Below are positions 1 to 6,894 of a DNA stretch of 59,309 nucleotides, piece after piece. Origin of the DNA: CAYRUZ01 sp964427895 (GTDB lineage: Bacteria; Patescibacteriota; Gracilibacteria; Peribacterales; Peribacteraceae); contig CAYRUZ010000005.1 in the NCBI GenBank assembly GCA_964427895.1, positions 1 through 59,309 of the forward strand, given 5' to 3'. The notes under the pieces are model-generated. The model was given only the letters and a program-made list of their open reading frames with translations, did no database searches and had not been told where the DNA came from. Position 1 is the stretch's first letter. Every line of letters starts with the position of its first letter. The position numbers and the translations under genes were made by a program.

Positions 1-1693
1 GGCTGCGTGGTCCGAAGATCTCGTTGCCGTACATCTTGATGAAGAGCTCCATCGCGTCGAGCGACGCACGATCTTTCTCCTCCGGCGTTTTCGCTTCGAG
101 CATATTGAGTCCCATCGGACGATCGACGTCCGACGGATCGAACAGGACGATGTCCTTCGCGCGCTCCTTGGGCACGTGCGCGAGCACGTCCTCAATGAGG
201 TCTCCGTGCGGGTCGACGACGCAGAGTCCCGCGCCGGAGGCGACGTCTTGTCGCGCCTGGAAGTTGAGGAGCGCGGATTTACCCGAGCCGGATTTTCCGA
301 TGATGTACTGGTGGCGCGTGCGGTCTTTGTCGAGGAAGCGCACCGGGCTTTGCACAGCGCGGTAGTCGTTGAGACCGATGAGAATGCCGTCCTTCGGAAG
401 ATTCGGCGGCGGCGGGAGCACGCGGTAGCTGATCCACTGGATGATCGGGATCTTGTTGTAGCGGCTGTCGGGGAAGTGGAAGAGTCCGGCGAGCTCTTTC
501 TCCACCATCAGGTTCTCGTGGTGGAAGACGCCGAAGCCGTTGATGCGGTGTTTCCAGTACCAGTGGATGATCGGTGCGTTCCACACGAGCGGGAAGAAGT
601 CGACGCCGATACGGCGGTTCTGGAACGAATTGCCGTACACGTCCTTGAAGACGTTGAAGGCCACCGACATGTTGTTCGTGATGTCGAGCGCGCGGGCATA
701 CGTCTTCCCGCAGCCGATGATGCGCAAGCTGACGTGGAAGAAGCTCATGCCGGCCTTCTCGCCCATGCGTTTGTACAACTCTTCCTCCGGCTGGATCATG
801 CGCACGAACGCGTCGCCGCGACTCGCGCCGGGAGCGAGTGTTTGCCCGAGGAAATCCGACGTACCCGAAAGGAAGCGGATGATGCTGGAGAGGATGGGAA
901 TCTTGGAGACCCACGAGTCGTGCTTCCCCTTGAACTTGTCGGACGCGAACATCTTCACCTTGTTGCCCCACTTGTTGCTGAAGGTGGGGCGGATGATCAT
1001 CTGCACCGCCGCGGTCTCGTCCTCGTTCAACTTGCTCAGCACGTTGCTGATGTCGTTGAGCGGATCATCCTGCATCTGCTCGTAGAAGCGGATGGGATAG
1101 AAGTATTTCTTCTGCATCACCATGTTGTATCCCACCAGCTTATAGCCGGGCTTCCATACTTCGGGGACCGGCTGGAGCACCAGCTCGGCATCGGGATAGA
1201 AGGCGGTGATCTGCTTTTCGAGGATCGACACCAGCGACGGCTGGGTGACGACGTAGAACGTTAGCTCGCCCTTTTCCAGAAACAACTCGAAGCTGAGCGT
1301 GATGTACCGGAAGATCCAGAAGTGGATGAATTGCCAGAAGGTGAGGTCGCGCGTCTCCCACATGGCGCGATACAACTGCTCCATGATGGCGATCTTTTCT
1401 TTGAAATCCTTCTCGGTGCGCTTCTCCTGATCGATCTTGCTGTCGCTGCGCGGCAGCAAAACGCGCATGCTCACGAGCTTGGTCGCCATGAACCATGCGT
1501 AGTAGAACCGCACGTTCCACAGCACCCATTTTCCCACTTCGTAGGTCAGCCAAACGATCAGGACGTTCTCCAGCGGATTGCGCCAAAACCACAACCATAA
1601 CGCTCCCCAGATCTGCGGATTGAAGACCCACACGAACAGCGAGATCGTGAGTGCAACAACGGGCCAGAAGAAGATGCGCAGGAAGGTGAGCAC
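1..1693 (-). CDS. Type IV secretion-like DNA-binding/coupling ATPase (TraD/VirD4/DUF87-like), 3' part off the window
   Basis: The reading frame is open from a GTG at 1693 to the left edge, about 564 codons, so the C-terminus is missing. The N-terminus is hydrophobic (VLTFLRIFFWPVVALTISLF), giving a membrane anchor, followed by a second hydrophobic stretch. Around residue 467 there is a Walker A motif, GKSGSGKS, preceded by RHQYIIG, and then VVDPHGDLIEDVL and the segment DIVLFDPSDVDRPMGLNML. This order is typical of TraG/TraD/VirD4-type ATPases with a type IV secretion system DNA-binding domain. The roughly 460 residues before Walker A are longer than in classical VirD4, as is common in Patescibacteria homologues (from general knowledge). 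The upstream in-frame stop lies at 1706-1708, which limits the start. The likely role is an energy-coupling ATPase for DNA or protein transport or for pilus function. The VirB2-like gene at 6044 supports such a system nearby. Confidence 0.8.
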   Translation of the reverse strand, partial: MLTFLRIFFWPVVALTISLFVWVFNPQIWGALWLWFWRNPLENVLIVWLTYEVGKWVLWNVRFYYAWFMATKLVSMRVLLPRSDSKIDQEKRTEKDFKEKIAIMEQLYRAMWETRDLTFWQFIHFWIFRYITLSFELFLEKGELTFYVVTQPSLVSILEKQITAFYPDAELVLQPVPEVWKPGYKLVGYNMVMQKKYFYPIRFYEQMQDDPLNDISNVLSKLNEDETAAVQMIIRPTFSNKWGNKVKMFASDKFKGKHDSWVSKIPILSSIIRFLSGTSDFLGQTLAPGASRGDAFVRMIQPEEELYKRMGEKAGMSFFHVSLRIIGCGKTYARALDITNNMSVAFNVFKDVYGNSFQNRRIGVDFFPLVWNAPIIHWYWKHRINGFGVFHHENLMVEKELAGLFHFPDSRYNKIPIIQWISYRVLPPPPNLPKDGILIGLNDYRAVQSPVRFLDKDRTRHQYIIGKSGSGKSALLNFQARQDVASGAGLCVVDPHGDLIEDVLAHVPKERAKDIVLFDPSDVDRPMGLNMLEAKTPEEKDRASLDAMELFIKMYGNEIFGPRS

Positions 1694-1813
1694 GACTGAG
1701 AGCGACTAATCCGTATAGTATAGCAGAAAAGGCCGCAGCACGGTAGACAAGAGCGGCCTCCTGTTGCGTTCAAATAGAGCAGGCATGGCATTCCGTAAAA
1801 ACGTGGATTGTGG

Positions 1814-1819
1814 TATAAT
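1814..1819 (+). promoter_or_regulatory. -10 box TATAAT, leaderless type
   Basis: A perfect TATAAT ends 9 nt before the ATG at 1829. No ribosome binding site fits between them. Confidence 0.65.
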
Positions 1820-1828
1820 ATTCGCGAA

Positions 1829-2401
1829 ATGACAGACACATTCTCACCGACCCTGCTCCCCTACCTGGAGCGCATCGTCCTGGCGGCGCTGTTCGGCGGC
1901 ATGATCGGACTCGAGCGCGATTGGACGGGCCACTCGGCCGGATTGCGCACGAACATGATGATCGCGGTGAGCGCGTGCCTGTTCATCATCACGTCGCAAT
2001 TGGCCTACGGCGAAACCCCGGCCATCGCCGCGCAGATCGTCACCGGCGTGGGCTTTCTCGGCGCCGGCGCCGTCATCCACAGCAACAGCCACATCGTGAA
2101 GGGCCTGACGACGGCATCATCTATTTGGCTCGTGGCAGCCATCGGTTTGACGGTCGGCATCGGCCAATTCACGCTCGCGATGTTCGTGACGCTCTTCGCC
2201 ATCGCCGCCCTGCGCATACTCGAACCCGTGAGCCGCTACCTCGAAACGCACAACGCGGAACTGCAGGAAGAGATGCGCAAAGCGAGCGTCTCCGCGACGC
2301 CTCCGCGTCCGGCGCGTCCGGTGTTCCGCATCCATCGCGTGCACGGCCGCGGCACGGGCCGCAGAACCGTCACGACGCGTCGCACTGCACGACGGTCGTG
2401 A
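1829..2401 (+). CDS. MgtC/SapB-family inner-membrane protein
   Basis: A 190-residue protein with four to five hydrophobic segments and the MgtC/SapB signatures: LAALFGGMIGLERDWTGHSAGLRTNMMIAVSACLF near the N-terminus, then TGVGFLGAGAVI and VKGLTTASSIWLVAAIGL. The family is an integral membrane protein linked to Mg2+ stress and, in pathogens, to F-type ATPase modulation. Its role here is unknown. After about residue 140 the protein becomes polar and then Pro/Arg-rich (ATPPRPARPVF), which is beyond the usual core. I chose ATG 1829 because of the TATAAT box just upstream; an in-frame TTG/GTG further up would overlap that box. The last 32 bp overlap tail-to-tail with the convergent RlpA-like gene. 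Confidence 0.85.
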   Translation: MTDTFSPTLLPYLERIVLAALFGGMIGLERDWTGHSAGLRTNMMIAVSACLFIITSQLAYGETPAIAAQIVTGVGFLGAGAVIHSNSHIVKGLTTASSIWLVAAIGLTVGIGQFTLAMFVTLFAIAALRILEPVSRYLETHNAELQEEMRKASVSATPPRPARPVFRIHRVHGRGTGRRTVTTRRTARRS

Positions 2402-3404
2402 TGAACCGCCGGTTGCGTCCGTCCGTATTCGCGAGCTGGAAGTAGTACCTGCCGGCATCCTTCGGCGTGAAGACGTACGGTTCGCCGCTCGCCACCCAGC
2501 TTTCCAGGGAAAGCGTCTCGGTTGGGGTTTTGATGCTGTGCAGCAGGAGCGCGCGGTCGGAACCGATGGTCACCGATTGCCCTAGCGGAAGCACGGTCGG
2601 CACGCCCGGATTGAGCGTGACCGAACCGATCGATTTCTGGTAGCTCGGCTCGCGGTAACACGGTCCGACCATGGAGACGTCACCGAGCCGCTCGATGCGC
2701 ATTTTACGCACGCCGCTGCCTCCGTTCGTGATCTTCTGGAATGCCGCCGCGCTCAAATCGAGGTCGCGTCCTTCGACATACGGTCCGCGGTCGTTGATGC
2801 GCACGACCACGCTGAGTCCCGTCTCCACATCCGTCACCTTGATCATCGTGTTGTACGGCAGAAATTTATGCGCCGCGGTCATCGCGTACATATCGAACGT
2901 CTCGCCGAACGCCGTGCCGTTGCCGTGCAGCTCGGCGCCGTAATTGGTAACGAGGTGCACTTCCTCTTTCATCAGGGTATCGAACTCATCGATGAGCGCC
3001 TTCAACCGCTCGGCCGTAATGGGAGATGCGAGCAGCTTTTCGTCGATCTTCAGGGGATATTTTTTCAGCCACGGCGCCAGCGTGGCGCTGCTGATTTCTT
3101 CGGGCTTCGTGACGTTGCGCGTCTTGAGCAGCCAGACGATGGCATCCTGCAGAAGCAGCGGCTGATCCGGGCGGAACGCCGGCACGTCACCGAGCAATCC
3201 GCGGTACTTCGCGAAACTGATTTCGCGCTCCCCCACCGCGCCTTCGGGCACGTCGTCGTAGCGCTTCACGCGGACGTCCTCGACGGGACGCTTGATCGTC
3301 GCCCAGACCTGCAAAAAACCGTCCCGTCGCGTAACGGGCGTATCCGCCGCCGCGACGGCGAAAGGCACGGACAGGCTGAGGGCGAATAACAGAACCTTCC
3401 TCAT
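2370..3404 (-). CDS. RlpA-like double-psi beta-barrel protein (putative lytic transglycosylase)
   Basis: The 344-residue product starts with a signal peptide (MRKVLLFALSLSVPFAVAAA). The central region carries the RlpA core: GNGTAFGETFDMYAMTAAH, then LPYNTMIKVTDVETG, VVVRINDRGPY and GRDLDLSAAAF. Glu, His and Asp at the positions conserved in RlpA lytic transglycosylases are present, so it may cut glycan strands or bind peptidoglycan. Flanking regions of about 130 residues before and 100 residues after the core do not resemble a SPOR domain. A region around residues 70-100 (LLLQDAIVWLLKTRNVTKPEEI) may be an SLH-like segment. The ATG at 3404 is chosen over an upstream in-frame ATG at 3422 because it begins the signal peptide. 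The next upstream gene on this strand is another wall-associated protein. Confidence 0.8.
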   Translation of the reverse strand: MRKVLLFALSLSVPFAVAAADTPVTRRDGFLQVWATIKRPVEDVRVKRYDDVPEGAVGEREISFAKYRGLLGDVPAFRPDQPLLLQDAIVWLLKTRNVTKPEEISSATLAPWLKKYPLKIDEKLLASPITAERLKALIDEFDTLMKEEVHLVTNYGAELHGNGTAFGETFDMYAMTAAHKFLPYNTMIKVTDVETGLSVVVRINDRGPYVEGRDLDLSAAAFQKITNGGSGVRKMRIERLGDVSMVGPCYREPSYQKSIGSVTLNPGVPTVLPLGQSVTIGSDRALLLHSIKTPTETLSLESWVASGEPYVFTPKDAGRYYFQLANTDGRNRRFITTVVQCDAS

Positions 3405-3432
3405 GGGTACACCCTGGGGCAAGCGCGACCCG

Positions 3433-3446
3433 GAGTCAATTGACTC
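3433..3446. promoter_or_regulatory. 14-bp perfect palindrome upstream of the RlpA-like gene
   Basis: GAGTCAATTGACTC is a perfect inverted repeat in the 48-bp spacer between the 3D-domain gene (ends 3453) and the RlpA-like start at 3404. It could be an operator. No T-run follows, so it is not a good terminator. Confidence 0.35.
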
Positions 3447-3452
3447 ACCGAC

Positions 3453-4820
3453 TTACCAGGCCTCCCAGCCGTGCGCGCGGACGAAGTGGTACTGCGCGAT
3501 TGTACGGTCCACGTTGAGCTGATGCATGGTGATGGGCCCCACGCGGCCGGCGGACACGTCATCGACGGATCCCAGCAGCTTGCGCGACACCTGGTACTGC
3601 GCGACAGCAGTCTTGGTGACGGGACCGAACCACCCGTTGATGCTCTCGCGCGGGAAGAATCCGAGTTCGGCCAACGTGCGCTGCAAGCGCTCGACTCCCC
3701 TGCCGCTGTCACCCGGGTCCACGCGCTCCTCGAGCAGTGCACCTTCGGATTGCAAACGTTCGCCAACATCCTGGAAGACTGCCAATGCCCCGGCACGCTG
3801 CGCAACGCGCTTCTTGCGCCATGCGTTGATCATCGCCTCGCGGGTCTTGGGGCCGACGCGGCCGGCTCCGATGCTGTCGGGACCGCCGACCAAAGCCTGG
3901 TCCTTTTGGAACGCCAGAATGGCGTCGAACAACGCGTCGTCATACGGCCCGACCGTCGTTCCGTTGTAATACCCCAAATAGCGCAGCGTGCGGCGCACGG
4001 CCGCCAACGTCGATTCCGAACTGTTGCGGTCCGCCTCTTCGATGGGGGCTTTCGCATCACGCTCCAAATCGGCTGCCTGCAATGCCACGGCGGTGCGCTC
4101 GCCGACCGTTTCGGGCGATTCCTGGATGCCGTAGTCTGCCTGGAATGCCGCGAGGGCGGTGCGCGTGACGTCGCCGAAGGTGCCGGTTGTTTCGTGCTGG
4201 AAGTATCCGAGCTTGGTGAGCGCCTCCTGCATGATCGTCACGTCGTGGCCCTGCTCGCCGAAGCGCGGACGAATCTCCATCACCAGCTTTGGCACGGGCG
4301 GCTGGTTCGCCGGCGTCGGCGTCAGTTGGCCGACCGGTGCCGGAAACTGCGCGAGAGAAAACTGTTCCGGCGGGACGGGGACGGTCACTCCCGTGGGATA
4401 CACGGTGCCGCGGACGTGGCGCACGCCGAAGGCGAGAGCGCGGGCGAGTCCTTCTTCGCCATGGCCCATCCACAAGTCGAGGCGATGCGTTTCATCCCCC
4501 TCCACGATGGCGCCGCCGCGGTCGTGGACCGTCACCGCACCGATGCCCGGCAGCGCGATGCGCGTACCGAAGGCGTAGGTGCTCGGCGCTGCCGCCATGC
4601 CCGGGTAGACAGGCGTGTAATCCGCTCCGCGGATGCCCTGGCCGTTCATGGCCACGTCATCCTCGTAACTCCCCTGCACGTAACAGCACTGATTGGGCTC
4701 AGGTGAGTAATAGGCCGTGATGATGAAATCCTGCTCGCGCACTTCGGGCGAGGCGACCGCGAGCGGCACGATCATCAAACCGCCCAGCGTGATGGTTCCG
4801 ATGAGTATTTTGAGTTTCAT
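3453..4820 (-). CDS. Secreted 3D-domain protein with peptidoglycan-binding (PGBD-1) repeats
   Basis: A 455-residue exported protein with the signal peptide MKLKILIGTITLGGLMIVPLAVA. The N-terminal domain (about residues 30-150) has the features of the 3D fold found in YuiC/MltA-like wall enzymes: FIITAYYSPEPNQCCY, a G-I-RGADY stretch, FGTRIALPGIGAVTVHDRGGAI and HRLDLWMG with the conserved Asp residues. It is followed by three PGBD-1 type repeats: around residue 190 (GHDVTIMQEALTKLGYF), around 275 (AVRRTLRYLGYY) and around 370 (GRGVERLQRTLAELGFF), each with a GxFGxxTxxAxxxFQ-like half. The likely job is peptidoglycan binding and cleavage outside the membrane, probably together with the downstream RlpA-like protein. 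The start is supported by a TATGAT box and a GGGGAG stretch just before the ATG. Confidence 0.82.
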   Translation of the reverse strand: MKLKILIGTITLGGLMIVPLAVASPEVREQDFIITAYYSPEPNQCCYVQGSYEDDVAMNGQGIRGADYTPVYPGMAAAPSTYAFGTRIALPGIGAVTVHDRGGAIVEGDETHRLDLWMGHGEEGLARALAFGVRHVRGTVYPTGVTVPVPPEQFSLAQFPAPVGQLTPTPANQPPVPKLVMEIRPRFGEQGHDVTIMQEALTKLGYFQHETTGTFGDVTRTALAAFQADYGIQESPETVGERTAVALQAADLERDAKAPIEEADRNSSESTLAAVRRTLRYLGYYNGTTVGPYDDALFDAILAFQKDQALVGGPDSIGAGRVGPKTREAMINAWRKKRVAQRAGALAVFQDVGERLQSEGALLEERVDPGDSGRGVERLQRTLAELGFFPRESINGWFGPVTKTAVAQYQVSRKLLGSVDDVSAGRVGPITMHQLNVDRTIAQYHFVRAHGWEAW

Positions 4821-4829
4821 TTTCTCCCC

Positions 4830-4835
4830 ATCATA
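4830..4835 (-). promoter_or_regulatory. -10 box TATGAT before the 3D-domain gene
   Basis: TATGAT lies 9 nt before the ATG at 4820. A GGGGAG also lies in this gap, so this start could use either a leaderless or a weak SD mode. Confidence 0.5.
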
Positions 4836-5002
4836 GCAGGATTTTGAATCCCTGTCTTGTGCGCGGCTCCCTTCGGACCGTGCGGCGCGCGGTCCTCGAA
4901 TTCCTACAATTGCCGAGAAACCGCAAAATCATCGGCGCAGCCCTTTCTGCGGATTTCCAGACATGTCAACTTCAAACGCGTGATCGTGGCCCAGAAAAGC
5001 CC

Positions 5003-5992
5003 TCACGCCACGACGACCATGTCCTCGATGCGCATGCCGAAACGGCCCGGAAGGTAGAGTCCCGGCTCGATGGCGTACACCTCATTCTGCAGGATGGTCT
5101 GGCCCTTGCGACGGCTGGAGAGCACCCCCGGATCGTGCACTTCCAGTCCCACACCGTGGCCAAGCGCGTGGGGATACCCCTGGGGAAATCCGCGTTTCTT
5201 TAATAGGGCACGGACCTTCGCGTCGACCTCGGCGGTATCGGCGCCAGCGACAAGCAGCGTCGCCGCATAGTCCTTCGCCTCGCGGACCGCCGTGAGCATC
5301 GCCTGCTGGAAATCCGTCGGCTTGGCAGTGAAGTACACCTGCGCCATGTCCGCGTTGTACCCACGATAGGCCGCGCCCACGTCGACTTGCACCACATGCC
5401 CCTTCTTGAGCGTACGGCTGGTGGGACGGTGGTGCGGCAGAGCGGTATGCGTGCCGAAACCGACGATGGGAGGAAAGCCCAATCCATCGGCACCGAGTTC
5501 CTGCGCCCATGTTTGCAGCTTCCATGCGACGGCCTTCTCCGTCACGCCCGCCCGCAGCGCGCTGGGCACGCGACGCAGCAACTCCTGCGTGATCTTGTGC
5601 GCGCGCATCAACAGCGTGAGTTCATGATCGTCTTTCTGCCGGCGGAATTGCGCGAGTTCGTCGTTGCATCGAACAAATTTTGTATTCTTACATTTGCCCT
5701 TCCATTGGCGCAGACGAGCGACCGTTACATCGTCTTCGTCAAATCCGCACACCGGCAGTTTCACCAGAACCCGATCGATGTCCTCGTACCGGCGCGCCAC
5801 CACCCCTTGCGGCAATGCCGTCGCCGCATCGAAGTACCGCGGATCGAGGAAGAGCGTGTACGTGCGGCCCGCGGCGAGCATCAGTCCCGCGGTCACGTTC
5901 ATTCCCGTCAAATATCGGATATGCACGAGATCCGTTATGAGAAGTGCCGGCAATCCGCAGGCCGAGAGGAGGGTGGAACACGTTGGGCGCAT
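5003..5992 (-). CDS. M24-family metallopeptidase (Xaa-Pro aminopeptidase-like)
   Basis: A 329-residue cytosolic protein with a creatinase-like N-terminal domain (residues 1-120, e.g. ALLITDLVHIRYLTGMN) and a C-terminal pita-bread catalytic domain. All five metal ligands of the M24 family are visible: Asp in VQVDVGAAYRGY, Asp in NADMAQ, His in HALGHGVGLEVHDPG, Glu in AIEPGLYL and Glu in MRIEDM. The conserved His residues of the substrate site (TALPHHRP, GLEVHD) are also present. The family removes N-terminal residues before proline. Length and layout match small bacterial Xaa-Pro peptidases. ATG 5992 is preferred over ATG 6022, because a TACCAT box sits 10 nt before it and the alternative overlaps the divergent promoter of the gene at 6044. 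Confidence 0.9.
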   Translation of the reverse strand: MRPTCSTLLSACGLPALLITDLVHIRYLTGMNVTAGLMLAAGRTYTLFLDPRYFDAATALPQGVVARRYEDIDRVLVKLPVCGFDEDDVTVARLRQWKGKCKNTKFVRCNDELAQFRRQKDDHELTLLMRAHKITQELLRRVPSALRAGVTEKAVAWKLQTWAQELGADGLGFPPIVGFGTHTALPHHRPTSRTLKKGHVVQVDVGAAYRGYNADMAQVYFTAKPTDFQQAMLTAVREAKDYAATLLVAGADTAEVDAKVRALLKKRGFPQGYPHALGHGVGLEVHDPGVLSSRRKGQTILQNEVYAIEPGLYLPGRFGMRIEDMVVVA

Positions 5993-6002
5993 GCGGAAAG
6001 GA

Positions 6003-6008
6003 ATGGTA
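6003..6008 (-). promoter_or_regulatory. -10-like TACCAT before the M24 peptidase gene
   Basis: TACCAT is 10 nt before the ATG at 5992. It is divergent from the TACAAT box at 6030, so both promoters share about 50 bp. Confidence 0.4.
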
Positions 6009-6029
6009 GCGCCAAAAAGCATTTCGTGC

Positions 6030-6035
6030 TACAAT
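6030..6035 (+). promoter_or_regulatory. -10 box TACAAT, leaderless type
   Basis: TACAAT ends 8 nt before the ATG of the triple pilin-like gene at 6044. Confidence 0.55.
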
Positions 6036-6043
6036 ATGCAGAT

Positions 6044-6889
6044 ATGTCCGTGCGTTCCCTCTTCCGCTCCCCGCTCGCGCCGATCCTGTGCGCGCTGCTC
6101 TGCGCCTTCGCAATCGGCCCCGTGCATGCCGCGACGTTCGACGGTCCGGGACTCGGCGGCGGCATCGGAGCAGCGGGAGGAATCAGCGGCGTGGCCGGGG
6201 GAGATTTGCCATCGTTCATCCAGGGCACGCTCGCCAACATCCTGACGTACGTGAACCTCGCCGCGCTCATCACGATCTTCGTGGCGGGCTTCTACCTCAT
6301 CCTCGGCTTCGGCGACGACGGCGCGAAGGAGCGCGCGAAGAAGATCATCATCTACACGTGCATCGGCCTGCTCGTCATCAACTTCGCCTACCTGATCGTG
6401 GCGGTGTTTGCCTCCGCGTTCGCCGAAGACTTCAGCGGCGAAGTACTCATGGTGCTCGACCGCGTGCTCAACTACGTCACGCTCGCCGCCGTGGTGGTGG
6501 TCGTGACGGCGGGCTTCTACCTCATCCTCGGCTTCGGCGACGACGGCGCGAAGGAGCGCGCGAAGAAGATGATCTTCTACACGGCGGCCGGCTTGCTCGT
6601 CATCTACTTCGCCGAGGTCATCGTTCGCTTCTTCGCCACCGCGGCGGGAGAGGACGTGCACGGTCCGATCGTCCAGGTGCTCAACAACGTCTGCAACTAC
6701 CTCACGCTCGCTGGCGTGGTCGTCGTCTTCACCGCAGGCGTGTACCTCATCCTCGGCTTCGGTGACGATGCCGCGAAGGAGCGCGCGAAGAAGATGATCT
6801 ACTTCACCCTCGCGGGACTCCTCGTGGTGCTCTTCTGCCGCGTCATCGTCCTCTTCGTCATCAGCCTCGGCGAAAACGCCGGCGGCTAA
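6044..6889 (+). CDS. Triplicated VirB2/TrbC-like pilin membrane protein
   Basis: The 281-residue product has a signal peptide (SPLAPILCALLCAFAIGPVHA), a Gly-rich stretch, then three consecutive modules of about 75 residues. Each module is a hydrophobic helix ending AGFYLILGFGDD (AGVYLILGFGDD in the third), a basic loop (G/A)AKERAKK, and a second hydrophobic helix. The loop sequences are nearly identical: GFGDDGAKERAKK, GFGDDGAKERAKK and GFGDDAAKERAKK. This hairpin layout, with a charged cytosolic loop between two TM helices, is that of VirB2/TrbC pilins, which normally have only one hairpin. The predicted protein therefore has six TM helices. It may be a membrane or pilus subunit made by internal duplication, or a channel derived from one. 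The next gene starts 5 nt downstream, so the two form an operon. Confidence 0.75.
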   Translation: MSVRSLFRSPLAPILCALLCAFAIGPVHAATFDGPGLGGGIGAAGGISGVAGGDLPSFIQGTLANILTYVNLAALITIFVAGFYLILGFGDDGAKERAKKIIIYTCIGLLVINFAYLIVAVFASAFAEDFSGEVLMVLDRVLNYVTLAAVVVVVTAGFYLILGFGDDGAKERAKKMIFYTAAGLLVIYFAEVIVRFFATAAGEDVHGPIVQVLNNVCNYLTLAGVVVVFTAGVYLILGFGDDAAKERAKKMIYFTLAGLLVVLFCRVIVLFVISLGENAGG

Positions 6890-6894
6890 ACCCC

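Noticed and set aside
176..1264. 362-residue plus-strand frame
   Set aside because: Shadow of the ATPase gene; composition is typical of antisense high-GC frames (His/Val/Glu-rich), with no domain.
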